DNA of 64,000 bases from NCBI RefSeq assembly GCF_029522115.1, contig NZ_JAKWFK010000003.1, positions 467,569 to 531,568 of the forward strand, written 5' to 3'. A program made the translations under genes and the position numbers. The notes beneath the pieces are model-generated. The model did not search any database, was not told the DNA's origin, and was given only the letters and a program-made list of their open reading frames with translations. This document shows positions 47,198 to 56,300 of this stretch, one piece after another (the first letter of the stretch is position 1; every line of letters starts with the position of its first letter). This DNA comes from Trinickia sp. Y13 (GTDB taxonomy: Bacteria; Pseudomonadota; Gammaproteobacteria; Burkholderiales; Burkholderiaceae).

Positions 47198-47605
47198 TGA
47201 ATGCCTCCGCAATGCATTGCGCATCTACGATGAGACGGCGGCCCGATGGCTTGATGTCTTATGTCTGCGGGCCGTCCTGGCCCTCATCATAGAAGAAATG
47301 CGACGAATCGTCGCGCCCCGAACACGTCGCCGAGCGTTCGGTGTTTCCGACTCGGCAGGGCAGACCGGTAATTTCTTCAATCTTCCCGGCATTTCAGCTC
47401 CTTGGTTGCGCAACGAGCCAGTCGCGGCGGGTTCCGCCTCTCGACGCGATGTCGGAACGGCTCTTGCATGTCATCGCATGCAAGGTGTCGCTAGAACGCT
47501 TTCGCGTGCGGACGGCTTGTTCGCGCAGCAAGCCGGTCGCGAGCGAGCGCGCCGCATCTGACGCCGCACTTCGCGTGCGGCTTTCATTCCGACGGAGCGT
47601 GAGTC
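47198..47605. other. Structured intergenic region between divergent unknown genes
   Basis: A 408-base non-coding stretch with several inverted repeats: a long imperfect hairpin at 47229-47287 (outer GATGAG/CTCATC), a perfect 8-bp stem with 6-base loop at 47463-47484 (CTTGCATG/CATGCAAG) and a 7-bp stem at 47563-47581 (GCCGCAC/GTGCGGC) followed by TTTC. No coding frame here is convincing. Confidence 0.4.
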
Positions 47606-47887
47606 ATGTCCGTACCGTTTTCCGAGCAGTACAAAGGGTTTGCGATCGGTGTGCAGGCATTGCGGCGGGCAAAGGAACCTCACCAGGGCGACGATGCGCC
47701 TCGCCACTTCGATATTGTCGTGACGATCTCTCGCAAGGCGAGCGGGGAACGCGGCAAAGCGGAGATGTTCGGCGTGCCGGAGCAGGCGCCGCTAGGAGAT
47801 CAGATCGAGGCGCACAAGATCGGGGTTCAATTCGCGCGCGACATCATCGACGGCAAGATCGACGGTTCTTCCGTCGCGCATCTGTAG
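47606..47887 (+). CDS. Small hypothetical soluble protein, 93 aa
   Basis: I do not recognise the family. The sequence starts MSVPFSEQYKGFAIGVQALR and ends IDGKIDGSSVAHL, has a predicted beta-beta-alpha feel with a central FDIVVTISR strand, and no signal or membrane segment. GGAG lies twelve bases before the ATG. A hairpin followed by TTTC lies just upstream at 47563-47581 and could attenuate it. Confidence 0.6.
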   Translation: MSVPFSEQYKGFAIGVQALRRAKEPHQGDDAPRHFDIVVTISRKASGERGKAEMFGVPEQAPLGDQIEAHKIGVQFARDIIDGKIDGSSVAHL

Positions 47888-48182
47888 CAGCGCGAGCGCG
47901 AACGCCCGGCTGCTGCGTCGCTGCGAGCGCCCCCGAAGTCGCCGCAAAGGCACGCGGCGCGCGGCTGTGCGCGCTTTTTCCTCGTTTCGTATCAGCACAA
48001 ACCCGAAGTTCGCGCGCACCATCCTTGCGCGCTCCCGCAGAAGGGTCCAGCATAGGCGCTCCCGGCGTGTGCCGGGAGGCGCTTCGCGTCGGCGTGCCAA
48101 GCGATGATGCGATGCGGCAATTCTTAGCGTTCCAATCGAAAAATCAATGCTCGCTGCGAGCCGAATAAGAAAGGAGAACCCT
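47888..48182. other. Leader of the ribose-type ABC operon
   Basis: About 295 bases without a gene. A stem TCCCGG/CCGGGA with flanking GCGC pairs lies at 48056-48082 and may terminate upstream transcription. GCTCGCTGCGAGC at 48149-48161 is a 13-base inverted repeat close to the rbsB-like start and could be an operator. No clear promoter was found. Confidence 0.35.
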
Positions 48183-49154
48183 ATGCTTCACCGCACCCGC
48201 CGCCGTTTGCTCGTTGCCGTCGCCGCGCTTGCTTGCGGCGCGCTTGCGCCGCTCGGCGCAACCGATGCGCTCGCGCAGACCGCCAAGAAGCCCAAAGTCG
48301 CCCTAGTCATGAAGTCGCTCGCGAACGAGTTCTTCCTGACGATGGAAAACGGTGCGAAGGATTATCAGAAACACAACGCCGGCAAGTTCGACCTCATCAC
48401 CAACGGGATCAAGAACGAAACCGACACGGCGGCGCAGATCAACATCGTCGAGCAGATGATCAACAGCCACGTCGATGCCATCGTGCTCGCACCGGCCGAT
48501 TCGAAGGCGCTCGTTCCCGTCGTGAAGAAGGCCGTCGACGCGGGCATCATCGTCGTCAACATCGACAACCGGCTGGATCCGGACGTGCTCAAGTCGAAAG
48601 ATTTGAACGTGCCGTTCGTCGGCCCCGATAACCGTAAGGGCGCGGAGAAGGTTGGCGCTTATCTGGCCAAGAAACTGAAGGCCGGCGACGAAGTGGGCAT
48701 CGTCGAGGGCGTCTCGACGACGACCAATGCGCAGCAGCGCACGGCAGGATTCAAGGACGCGATGCAAAAGGTCGGCGCGAAGATCGATTCGGTCCAGTCG
48801 GGCGAATGGGAAATCGACAAGGGCAATGCCATTGCTTCGGCCATGCTGAACCAGTACCCGAACCTGAAGGCGCTGCTGTGCGGCAACGACAACATGGCCA
48901 TCGGCGCCGTGTCGGCGGTGCGCGCCGCCGGCAAGCAAGGCAAGGTCTATGTCGTGGGTTACGACAACATCGGCGCGATCAAGCCGATGCTCAAGGATGG
49001 CCGCGTGCTCGCCACAGCCGACCAATACGCCGCAAAGCAAGCGGTGTTCGGGATCGATACGGCGCTCAAAGCCATCACCGAGCACAAAAAGCAATCGGAG
49101 TTGTCTGGCGTGGTCGAGACGCCCGTCGACCTGGTCACCAAGGCTGGGAAGTAA
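48183..49154 (+). CDS. Sugar ABC transporter substrate-binding protein, RbsB-like
   Basis: A 323-residue periplasmic binding protein of the ribose group. A signal peptide of about 32 residues ends ALAQ. The mature protein has ALVMKSLANEFFLTMENGAKDY, a hinge region VLAPADSKALVPVVKKAVDAGIIVVNIDN and VVGYDNIGAIKPMLKDGRVLATADQ. AAAGGAGAA precedes the ATG. It heads an operon with its ATPase, permease and LacI regulator. Ribose is the default guess; related proteins bind other pentoses or polyols. Confidence 0.93.
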   Translation: MLHRTRRRLLVAVAALACGALAPLGATDALAQTAKKPKVALVMKSLANEFFLTMENGAKDYQKHNAGKFDLITNGIKNETDTAAQINIVEQMINSHVDAIVLAPADSKALVPVVKKAVDAGIIVVNIDNRLDPDVLKSKDLNVPFVGPDNRKGAEKVGAYLAKKLKAGDEVGIVEGVSTTTNAQQRTAGFKDAMQKVGAKIDSVQSGEWEIDKGNAIASAMLNQYPNLKALLCGNDNMAIGAVSAVRAAGKQGKVYVVGYDNIGAIKPMLKDGRVLATADQYAAKQAVFGIDTALKAITEHKKQSELSGVVETPVDLVTKAGK

Positions 49155-49192
49155 CGCTCGCGTAACGGTAAGTAACGGTCGAGTCCGATGCG

Positions 49193-49224
49193 GCGTGCGG
49201 CGCCCCCGGCGCGGGGCCGCACGC
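49193..49224 (+). other. Intercistronic stem-loop after the binding-protein gene
   Basis: A perfect 9-bp stem (GCGTGCGGC with GCCGCACGC) encloses a 14-base loop that can pair further (CCCC/GGGG). It sits 39 bases past the binding-protein stop and 134 before the ATPase start, where such structures usually protect the abundant binding-protein message or cause partial termination. Confidence 0.4.
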
Positions 49225-49357
49225 ATGGCCGTGCGCGGGCGGTTGCGGTTCGCTCAAGAAAGGGCGGGAATCTGCCGTTATCCTCCGACATAAGCGTCAT
49301 GGCGGCTGGCTGGCGCGAGAGGGCCGACGCAGCGGCCAGCCCGAGAACGGAAACCCG

Positions 49358-50941
49358 ATGGATTTGACCGACCACGACGAATCGAACGCAGTGCTCAGCG
49401 TGACCGGCATCGGCAAGGTCTATAGCGAACCTGTGCTCGCCGACGTCACGCTCTCGCTCTATCCGGGCGAGGCGCTCGCGTTGACCGGCGAAAACGGCGC
49501 CGGCAAAAGCACGCTGTCCAAGATCGTCGGCGGGCTCGTCGCGCCGAGCGGCGGCACGATGCGGCTCATGGGCGCGGACTACTCGCCCAAGAGCCGGCAC
49601 GAGGCCGAAGCGCTCGGCGTGCGCATGGTCATGCAGGAGTTGAACCTGCTGCCGACGCTGACCGTCGCCGAAAATCTCTTCTTCGAGCGGTTGCCGCGGC
49701 GCGGCCCGCGCGGGCTCGGTTGGATCGACCGCGCCCGCTTGCGCGAGGATGCGCGCGCGGCCATGGCGCGCGTCGGCCTCGATGCGATCGACCCCGATAC
49801 GCCCGTCGGCGCGCTCGGCATCGGCCATCAGCAGATGGTCGAAATCGCGCGCAATCTGATCGACGACACGCGCGTGCTGATCTTCGACGAGCCGACGGCG
49901 ATGCTCACGGCGCGCGAAGTGGATTTGCTGTTCGCGCAAATCGATCGCCTCAAAGCGAGCGGCGTCGCAATCGTCTACATCTCGCATCGGCTCGAGGAAC
50001 TCGCGCGCGTCGCCGAGCGAGTCGCCGTGTTGCGCGATGGACGCCTCGTGGCCGTCGATAGCATGACGAACGTGACGAGCGAGCGCCTCGTCGCCCTGAT
50101 GGTGGGGCGCGAGCTCGGCGAGCGCATCGACCTCGGCGAGCGCCGCATCGGCGCGCCGTTGCTCAAAGTCGAAGGGCTCACGCGCGGCACGGCGGTGCGC
50201 GACATATCGTTCGAGGTGCGCGAAGGCGAAATCTTCGGTGTGAGCGGCTTGATCGGCGCAGGGCGTACCGAGCTGATGCGGCTCATCTACGGGGCGGACA
50301 AGGCCGAGCATGGCGTCGTCTCGATCGGGCGGCCGCCGGCGCCCGTGAGAATCGGTTCGCCTGCCGACGCGGTGCGCCACGGCATCGCATTGATCACCGA
50401 AGATCGCAAAGGCGAGGGGCTCTTGCTGCCGCACTCGATCGCCGCCAATGTCTCGCTCGGCAATATGGACAGCGTTTCCCGCTGGGGGCTGGTGCAGGGC
50501 CAGCGCGAGCAAGCTTTGGCGCACAAGCAAATGCAAGCGCTACGCGTGCGGGCGCACAGCAGCGCCCAGAGCGTGGGCGAGCTCTCGGGCGGCAATCAGC
50601 AGAAGGTCGTCATCGGCCGGTGGTTGGCGCGCGATGCGGACGTGCTGCTCTTTGACGAACCGACGCGCGGGATCGACGTCGGCGCCAAATTCGACATCTA
50701 CATGTTGCTGGGCGCGCTGGCCAGGGAAGGTCGCGCGCTCGTCGTCGTATCGAGCGACCTGCGCGAGCTGATGCTCATTTGCGACCGCATCGGCGTCATG
50801 TCGGCCGGTCGGATGACGGGCATTTTCAATCGGGACGAGTGGACGCAAGACGCGCTGCTCGCCGCGGCGTTCGCGGGTCACATGAACGGTTCGCGCTCGG
50901 CCGCGCTCTCTCACTCTCAAGACGCACGGAGCCTGTCATGA
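49358..50941 (+). CDS. Sugar ABC transporter ATP-binding protein, RbsA-like
   Basis: A 527-residue double ATPase. The first domain has Walker A GENGAGKST and Walker B IFDEPTAML; the second has LIGAGRTEL, LSGGNQQKVVIGRWLA and LLFDEPTRGIDVGAKFD, the regular RbsA layout and different from the LIDPT of the first transporter in this window. It overlaps the permease start by four bases (ATGA at 50938). Confidence 0.95.
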   Translation: MDLTDHDESNAVLSVTGIGKVYSEPVLADVTLSLYPGEALALTGENGAGKSTLSKIVGGLVAPSGGTMRLMGADYSPKSRHEAEALGVRMVMQELNLLPTLTVAENLFFERLPRRGPRGLGWIDRARLREDARAAMARVGLDAIDPDTPVGALGIGHQQMVEIARNLIDDTRVLIFDEPTAMLTAREVDLLFAQIDRLKASGVAIVYISHRLEELARVAERVAVLRDGRLVAVDSMTNVTSERLVALMVGRELGERIDLGERRIGAPLLKVEGLTRGTAVRDISFEVREGEIFGVSGLIGAGRTELMRLIYGADKAEHGVVSIGRPPAPVRIGSPADAVRHGIALITEDRKGEGLLLPHSIAANVSLGNMDSVSRWGLVQGQREQALAHKQMQALRVRAHSSAQSVGELSGGNQQKVVIGRWLARDADVLLFDEPTRGIDVGAKFDIYMLLGALAREGRALVVVSSDLRELMLICDRIGVMSAGRMTGIFNRDEWTQDALLAAAFAGHMNGSRSAALSHSQDARSLS

Positions 50942-51948
50942 CCGATCCGACCGCGCGCCCCGATGGCGGGCCCGCCATCATCGGCGATGCGCCGAGCGCT
51001 CGAGCAGCCGGGACCCGGCTCGGTTTTTCGAATTATCTCGGCCTGGCCGGGGCGCTGGCTGCGATGGTGGGCCTGTTTTCGCTGCTCAGTTCGCATTTTC
51101 TGACGTACGAAACGTTCAGCACGATCGCCAATCAGATCCCCGACCTCGTCGTGATGTCGGTCGGCATGACCTTCGTGCTGATCATCGCGGGCATCGACCT
51201 GTCGGTGGGCTCCGTGCTCGCGCTGGCGGCGTCCGTCGTCAGCGTGGCGGCGCTCAAATGGGGCTGGGGCCCGGTGCCGGCCGCGCTCGTCGGCATGGCC
51301 GCCGCCGCCGTCACAGGCACCGTCACGGGCGCCGTCACCGTGGGCTGGCGCATTCCCTCGTTCATCGTCTCGCTCGGGGTGCTTGAAGCGGCACGGGGCG
51401 TGGCCTACCAATTGACGAACTCGCGCACGTCGTACATCGGCGACGCGTTCGATTTTCTGTCGAATCCGATTGCGGTCGGCATCTCGCCGTCGTTCGTGAT
51501 TGCCGTCGTGGTGATGATCGCCGCGCAACTCGTGCTTCAGCGCACCGTGTTCGGGCGGCATCTGGTCGGAATCGGGACGAACGAGGAAGCCGTGCGGCTG
51601 GCGGGCGTCGACCCGCGGCCCTACAAGGTGGCCGTGTTCGCGCTGATGGGCGCGCTCTCGGGCCTTGCCGCGCTCTTTCAGATCTCGCGTCTCGAAGCCG
51701 CGGATCCGAATGCGGGCGTCGGCCTGGAGCTGCAAGTCATCGCGGCCGTCGTCATCGGCGGCACGAGCCTCATGGGCGGGCGCGGCTCGGTCATCAGCAC
51801 GTTCTTCGGCGTCTTGATCATTTCGGTGTTGGCGGCGGGCCTTGCGCAAATCGGCGCGAACGAGCCGACCAAGCGAATCATCACGGGCGCGGTCATCGTC
51901 GTGGCCGTAGTGTTGGACACCTATCGGAGCCGGCGCAGACGAAGTTGA
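50938..51948 (+). CDS. Sugar ABC transporter permease, RbsC-like
   Basis: A 336-residue CUT2 permease with eight or more hydrophobic helices. Diagnostic stretches are GMTFVLIIAGIDLSVGSVLAL, GRHLVGIGTNEEAVRLAGVD and IGGTSLMGGRGSVISTFFGVLII. Start and ATPase stop overlap. A 132-base gap separates it from the LacI regulator gene on the same strand. Confidence 0.95.
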   Translation: MTDPTARPDGGPAIIGDAPSARAAGTRLGFSNYLGLAGALAAMVGLFSLLSSHFLTYETFSTIANQIPDLVVMSVGMTFVLIIAGIDLSVGSVLALAASVVSVAALKWGWGPVPAALVGMAAAAVTGTVTGAVTVGWRIPSFIVSLGVLEAARGVAYQLTNSRTSYIGDAFDFLSNPIAVGISPSFVIAVVVMIAAQLVLQRTVFGRHLVGIGTNEEAVRLAGVDPRPYKVAVFALMGALSGLAALFQISRLEAADPNAGVGLELQVIAAVVIGGTSLMGGRGSVISTFFGVLIISVLAAGLAQIGANEPTKRIITGAVIVVAVVLDTYRSRRRRS

Positions 51949-52080
51949 GCGTCCGGTTCGCGGACTGGGCCGTCTCGTCGCGCGGGGAAACGCGGCAAAA
52001 CGGCATCGGAGTAGCATTGACGAAGCAAGTGCCCGGCTCGGCGAGCCGGCAAGAAAAAAACAAGCGAGAGAGTATCGGTA

Positions 52081-53109
52081 ATGGCGACGATCAAGGATGT
52101 GGCGGCCATGGCCGGCGTGTCGTTCACCACCGTGTCGCACGTGGTCAACAACACTCGGCCGGTGTCGGCCGACGTGCGCGCGAAGGTCGAGCGCGCGATA
52201 AATCAGCTCAACTATGTACCTTCGGCGGTCGCCCGATCGCTCAAGGCACGCTCGACGGCGACGATCGGGCTCGTCGTGCCCAACAGCACGAACCCGTATT
52301 TCGCCGAACTCGCGCGCGGCGTCGAGGACGGCTGCGCGCGGGAAGGCTATTGCATGTTCTTTTGCAACTCCGACGACGACCCCGCCAAGCAACGAAACTA
52401 TCTGCGCACCTTGCAAGAAAAGCGCACCGACGGGCTCATCGTGGCGTCCGCCGGCGAGGATGCGGTGCTGGCCGCGAGCTTGGCCGATAGGCGCGAGCCG
52501 CTCGTCATCGTCGATCGCAACATCGAGGGGCTGTCGGCCGATCTGGTTCAGATCGACCATGAGCGCGGGGCGTATCTGGCCACGAAGCATTTGCTCGAGC
52601 TCGGGCACGTGCGTATCGGATGCATCGCGGGCTCGGTGACGACGGCCGTGAGCGCCATGCGCGTGCATGGCTTTATTCGCGCGATGGCCGAACGCGGCAT
52701 CGAAATCGAGCCGAGCGCCATAGCGGAAGGCGATTTCACGGGCGCGGGGGGGCAGGAAGCGGCCGGGCGGTTGTTCGACACCGTGCGGCCCACGGCGATC
52801 TTCGCCTGCAACGACATGATGGGCATTGGCGCGTTGCGCGTGGCTGCCGAACGCGGCATCCGCGTCCCACAGCACTGCTCGATCATCGGATTCGACGACA
52901 TCGAGCTCGGCAGTTATACCTACCCGGCGCTGTCCACCGTCGGCCAATCGGTGCGCGCGCTCGGCGAAGCGGCCGCCCATATGCTGATCGAGCGGATCGG
53001 CGGCGCCGTGAGCGGCCCGCCGCGGCGCCGTGTGATCACGCCGCGCCTGATCTTGCGCGAGTCGACAGCCGTATTCGCCGGCCCTATGGATGCCGCCTTG
53101 TGCGCGTAA
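52081..53109 (+). CDS. LacI-family transcriptional regulator, RbsR-like
   Basis: A 342-residue repressor. The helix-turn-helix is at residues 4-23 (IKDVAAMAGVSFTTVSHVVNN) with hinge helix YVPSAVARSLKARST. The effector domain is periplasmic-binding-protein-like (IGLVVPNSTNPYFAELARGVEDG; IGFDDIELGSYTYPALSTV). Placed at the end of the ABC operon it probably represses it until the sugar binds. GAGAG precedes the ATG. A hairpin terminator follows at 53269-53309. Confidence 0.94.
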   Translation: MATIKDVAAMAGVSFTTVSHVVNNTRPVSADVRAKVERAINQLNYVPSAVARSLKARSTATIGLVVPNSTNPYFAELARGVEDGCAREGYCMFFCNSDDDPAKQRNYLRTLQEKRTDGLIVASAGEDAVLAASLADRREPLVIVDRNIEGLSADLVQIDHERGAYLATKHLLELGHVRIGCIAGSVTTAVSAMRVHGFIRAMAERGIEIEPSAIAEGDFTGAGGQEAAGRLFDTVRPTAIFACNDMMGIGALRVAAERGIRVPQHCSIIGFDDIELGSYTYPALSTVGQSVRALGEAAAHMLIERIGGAVSGPPRRRVITPRLILRESTAVFAGPMDAALCA

Positions 53110-53268
53110 GTGCACGGGTGTGCTCGAATCGACGCAAGCTCGCGCGCGCCACCCCCGTGGCGGCGGCCGTGCGCTTCGCTCAGCGTGCGGCTGCGCTCTC
53201 GGGGACGCGCGCGAGCGCGCAGCCCTTCATCCCCACGCTGGCCGAGCTCGACGCGATGCGGTGAAGGA

Positions 53269-53309
53269 GGGGCGCGCCGCCACTCGCCGTCTTCGTCTCG
53301 GCGCGCCCC
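53269..53309 (+). terminator. Terminator of the ribose-type operon
   Basis: A perfect 11-bp stem (GGGGCGCGCCG with CGGCGCGCCCC) and 19-base loop, followed by ATTTAT, 160 bases past the LacI-family stop. Confidence 0.5.
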
Positions 53310-53372
53310 ATTTATCGTATCTATCGCCTTTCTCAAGTCCTCCTATCGCCGCGCCGTAAACAACGTTCAGAG

Positions 53373-53382
53373 CAAACGTTTG
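53373..53382. promoter_or_regulatory. LacI/GalR-type operator-like palindrome before the chemoreceptor
   Basis: CAAACGTTTG, within GCAAACGTTTGT, matches the core of LacI-family operators such as the PurR and RbsR sites. It is 59 bases before the chemoreceptor ATG and downstream of the LacI-family gene. Confidence 0.35.
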
Positions 53383-53441
53383 TATCCGGGCGAGCGCAAG
53401 CAAGCGCGTGCCCATTTCGGTTCGGAAGCGAGGGACTTTGC

Positions 53442-55370
53442 ATGTTGACGAAAGGTCTGACGATCAAAACGCGGCTTGGCTTGACGATGGCCTTCCTGTC
53501 CGCGCTAGTGCTGGCCCTAGGGGTGTTGGGCTTATCGGCCATGGGCCGCGCGAACCATGCCACACGCGACATTTACGAGAACCAGATGCCGAGCGCTGTC
53601 GCGATCGGTATGGCGGAGAGCTACGCGGCGCGGGAACGCCTCGCGCTGGATCGGGCGGCAATGCATGCGGCCGAAGCGGAAAGCGCCCAAAAGAACTTCG
53701 ACCGCGCTGCCGTGCTGCACGGCGTGTCGGAAGATTGGTGGAAAAAATACCTCGCGATGCCGCACGATGCCTCGGAGGACGCGCTCGTCCGAGAGGCAAC
53801 GGCCAAGCGCGAGGCGCTGCAAGGCGTGATCTCCGCCTACAAGGATGCGATCAAAGCGAACGACCACGACAAGATCCTCAGCAGCGCCGACGATCTGCAA
53901 GGCGCGTTCGTCGCGCTGTCCAAAAGCGACGACGCGCTGAGCAAACACCAGTTTTCGCAGTCGAAGGCCGAGTTCGACGCCGCGCAGTCGAGCAACGATA
54001 CATTGCGAACCGTAACGATCTCGCTGCTCGTGGCGGCGCTCGCGGCAGCGCTCGTGGCGTATTTGAACCTGCGGCGGGCGATTGCACGCCCGCTCGCCGA
54101 TGCGCTGTCCAATTTCGACGCGATCGCCGCCGGCGATCTGCGCACGCCCATCGTCGTGCGTACGCACGACGAGATGGGTCTCATGCTCGAGGGCCTCGCC
54201 AAAATGCAGCGCAGCCTGACCGAGACGGTGCGCACGGTCCGTAGCGGCAGCGAATCGATTGCCTCTGCCACCAAGGAAATCGCCGCTGGCAACCTGGATC
54301 TGTCGGCGCGCACCGAGCAGCAAGCGGCGTCGCTGCAAGAGACCACGTCGAGCATGGATCAACTGACGGGCACGGTGCGGCAGAACGCCGACAATGCCCG
54401 GCAGGCGAGCGCGCTCGCCGCCAATGCCTCCGAGATCGCCAACAAGGGGAGCGAGGTGGTCGGCCAAGTCGTCGGAACGATGGGCGAAATCAACGAGAGT
54501 TCGGCCAAGATCGCCGACATCATCACGATCATCGAAGGCATCGCGTTCCAGACGAACATCCTCGCGCTCAATGCGGCCGTGGAAGCGGCGCGCGCGGGCG
54601 AGCAGGGGCGCGGGTTCGCGGTCGTGGCGGGCGAAGTGCGAGCGCTGGCGCAGCGCTCGTCGGGTGCGGCCAAGGAAATCAAGACCCTCATCGACACCTC
54701 GGTAGAACGGGTGCGCTCGGGGTCGGCGCTCGTGGGCGAGGCCGGCCGCACGATGGAAGAGATCATTGCAGCGGTGCAGCGCGTGACGGACATCATGGGC
54801 GAAATTGCCGCGGCCTCGGAAGAGCAGAGCGGCGGCATCGGCGAGGTGGCGCGAGCCGTTTCTCAGATGGACGAGGTCACGCAGCAAAACGCCGCGCTGG
54901 TCGAGCAGGCATCGGCCGCAGCGCAATCGTTGCAAGAGCAAGCCGACCGCTTGCGCACGGCGGTCAGCGTTTTCCAGCTCGCCGACGACAGCAGCGGTTG
55001 GCGCGCGCCCCCAGCGGATCGCGCACCGTCCCCCGCTGCAGGCCAAGCCGCGCGCAAACCGATGGCAAAGCCGGCATCGAGCGCGGGCGGTCGCAACGGC
55101 TCGGCGGCTCAAACGTCTTCGCGGCCGCACGTTCCCACGCGCGCCGTCGCCTCGCTCGCTGCGCCGCAGCCCAAGCCCGCCGCGACCGCACGAGATCTGG
55201 CGGTCGCGCCTTCCACGTCTACGCCTTCCACGCCGTCTATCCAAGCATCGGCGCCCGCGCCGGCGAGCGGCTCCAAGCGCGCGGCGGCAGCAGCCCCCGC
55301 GCCCAAGGTTCTCGCTTCGACGGCCGTGCCGAAGTCGGCCTCGTCCGACGACGATTGGGAAACCTTCTGA
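53442..55370 (+). CDS. Methyl-accepting chemotaxis protein
   Basis: A 642-residue transmembrane chemoreceptor. Helix one spans about residues 11-33 and helix two 191-210, bracketing a four-helix-bundle sensor of about 155 residues. HAMP follows to about 263, then the signalling hairpin with tip [26 protein letters not shown]. After the coiled coil (about residue 515) a 120-residue Ala/Pro/Ser-rich linker leads to a C-terminal DWETF, equivalent to the NWETF pentapeptide that docks CheR/CheB in Tar and Tsr. It lies after the sugar operon, hinting that it senses that sugar's binding protein. Confidence 0.94.
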   Translation: MLTKGLTIKTRLGLTMAFLSALVLALGVLGLSAMGRANHATRDIYENQMPSAVAIGMAESYAARERLALDRAAMHAAEAESAQKNFDRAAVLHGVSEDWWKKYLAMPHDASEDALVREATAKREALQGVISAYKDAIKANDHDKILSSADDLQGAFVALSKSDDALSKHQFSQSKAEFDAAQSSNDTLRTVTISLLVAALAAALVAYLNLRRAIARPLADALSNFDAIAAGDLRTPIVVRTHDEMGLMLEGLAKMQRSLTETVRTVRSGSESIASATKEIAAGNLDLSARTEQQAASLQETTSSMDQLTGTVRQNADNARQASALAANASEIANKGSEVVGQVVGTMGEINESSAKIADIITIIEGIAFQTNILALNAAVEAARAGEQGRGFAVVAGEVRALAQRSSGAAKEIKTLIDTSVERVRSGSALVGEAGRTMEEIIAAVQRVTDIMGEIAAASEEQSGGIGEVARAVSQMDEVTQQNAALVEQASAAAQSLQEQADRLRTAVSVFQLADDSSGWRAPPADRAPSPAAGQAARKPMAKPASSAGGRNGSAAQTSSRPHVPTRAVASLAAPQPKPAATARDLAVAPSTSTPSTPSIQASAPAPASGSKRAAAAAPAPKVLASTAVPKSASSDDDWETF

Positions 55371-56300
55371 CCGCACAGGGCAGCCGGGGCGGCGATGTCG
55401 GCGCGAACCCGCTCGCGCCGCACGACCGCCTGTCCATGCCTGCCTGGCTTCGACACGGCGCGTTGCCGTTACGGTTGCTTTGCTGAGGCGCGACTGTCCG
55501 CTTCATCTGCCCCCCAAAAACACTCACGCGCGCCCAGCGCTGCGGCGGCGCTTCTGGCGTAGCGGCACACACCTTCACGCGTCGCCGTGCGGTCCACGCG
55601 CCTGTGCACAACCGGGCGCGCGTGCCGATGCATGTTACGAGCGCCTCCCTCTCTTTACGATCCGAACTTCGCGAAAGTTGTAACGGATGCGTACGCGTGT
55701 CGTCCGAAATGCTGCCTGGCGCGTATACGGAGAAAGAACGCGGAGAGAGGACGTGGAGAAAGAATGCAAAGCGCTTTCGACGCACGCGGTAAGCCGTTCG
55801 AGCGCTTGGTTGCGATGCTTGCGAAGGTCGAACCGCGAGCAGGCATTGCGTGTGCAATGGGGCCATGGGACCGTGCGGCGCAGCGGTGTCGTCATCGCGA
55901 AGCGGACGACCAGCAGGCGAGATTTCAGAGTGTCGACGCGAATGCCGTTATGTGAGAAAAGAGACCATAGGTTGCGACGCAAGCCCACATAGCGATGAGC
56001 GCGAAACGCGCGTCGTGCGTTCGCTCGATCCAAGTTCGAACGTGACGATCGACGAAGGCGAGTAAGCGGGGCGACGCATGCGAGTACGAGGACGCACGAG
56101 CGTGCAGAACATGCGAGAAGCAGGACAAAGATTGTAGGCGACAGTCCGTACATCTCCAAGTTAGGGCACACGTGGATGACCTAGGGCAACGGAGGCAGTG
56201 AAAAATAATTTAAAAGGGTTTAGGATGAATTCGAGCGAGGTCGTTTCGGTATTGCCCCCCAGTAGACGACATCGTCCGCAGACTTGGGCGAGGAGGTAGC
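55371..56300. other. Long non-coding gap upstream of prkA
   Basis: This 930-base stretch is the longest apparently non-coding region. The left part is GC-rich; from about 56100 to 56240 it becomes clearly AT-richer (AAAAATAATTTAAAAGG near 56200), consistent with the prkA promoter. Frames here (for example 55587-55955 plus and 55635-56171 minus) have compositions typical of shadow frames and no recognisable motif. I could not place a sigma-54 or sigma-S promoter with confidence. Confidence 0.5.

Larger units (their letters stand above)
53110..53441. other. Region between the regulator and the chemoreceptor
   Basis: A 332-base gap holding the terminator at 53269-53309 and the LacI-type palindrome at 53373-53382. 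No additional gene is convincing. Confidence 0.45.

Noticed and set aside
26021..48142. A 27-base similarity between 26021-26047 and 48116-48142 (23 identical positions including TAGCGTTCC and TCGAAAA).
   Set aside because: A rough estimate gives about one such pair by chance in a window of this size, and the two copies sit in different orientations relative to their genes. A third copy elsewhere would change this.
50917..53115. A 732-codon minus-strand open frame across the permease and LacI genes.
   Set aside because: Arg/His/Asp-rich antisense shadow of two well-supported genes; high GC gives long stop-free antisense frames throughout the window.
55635..56171. A 178-codon open frame on the minus strand and a 122-codon frame on the plus strand in the gap before prkA.
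   Set aside because: Arg/Ser/Leu-rich composition typical of shadow frames, no ribosome-binding site, no recognisable motif.
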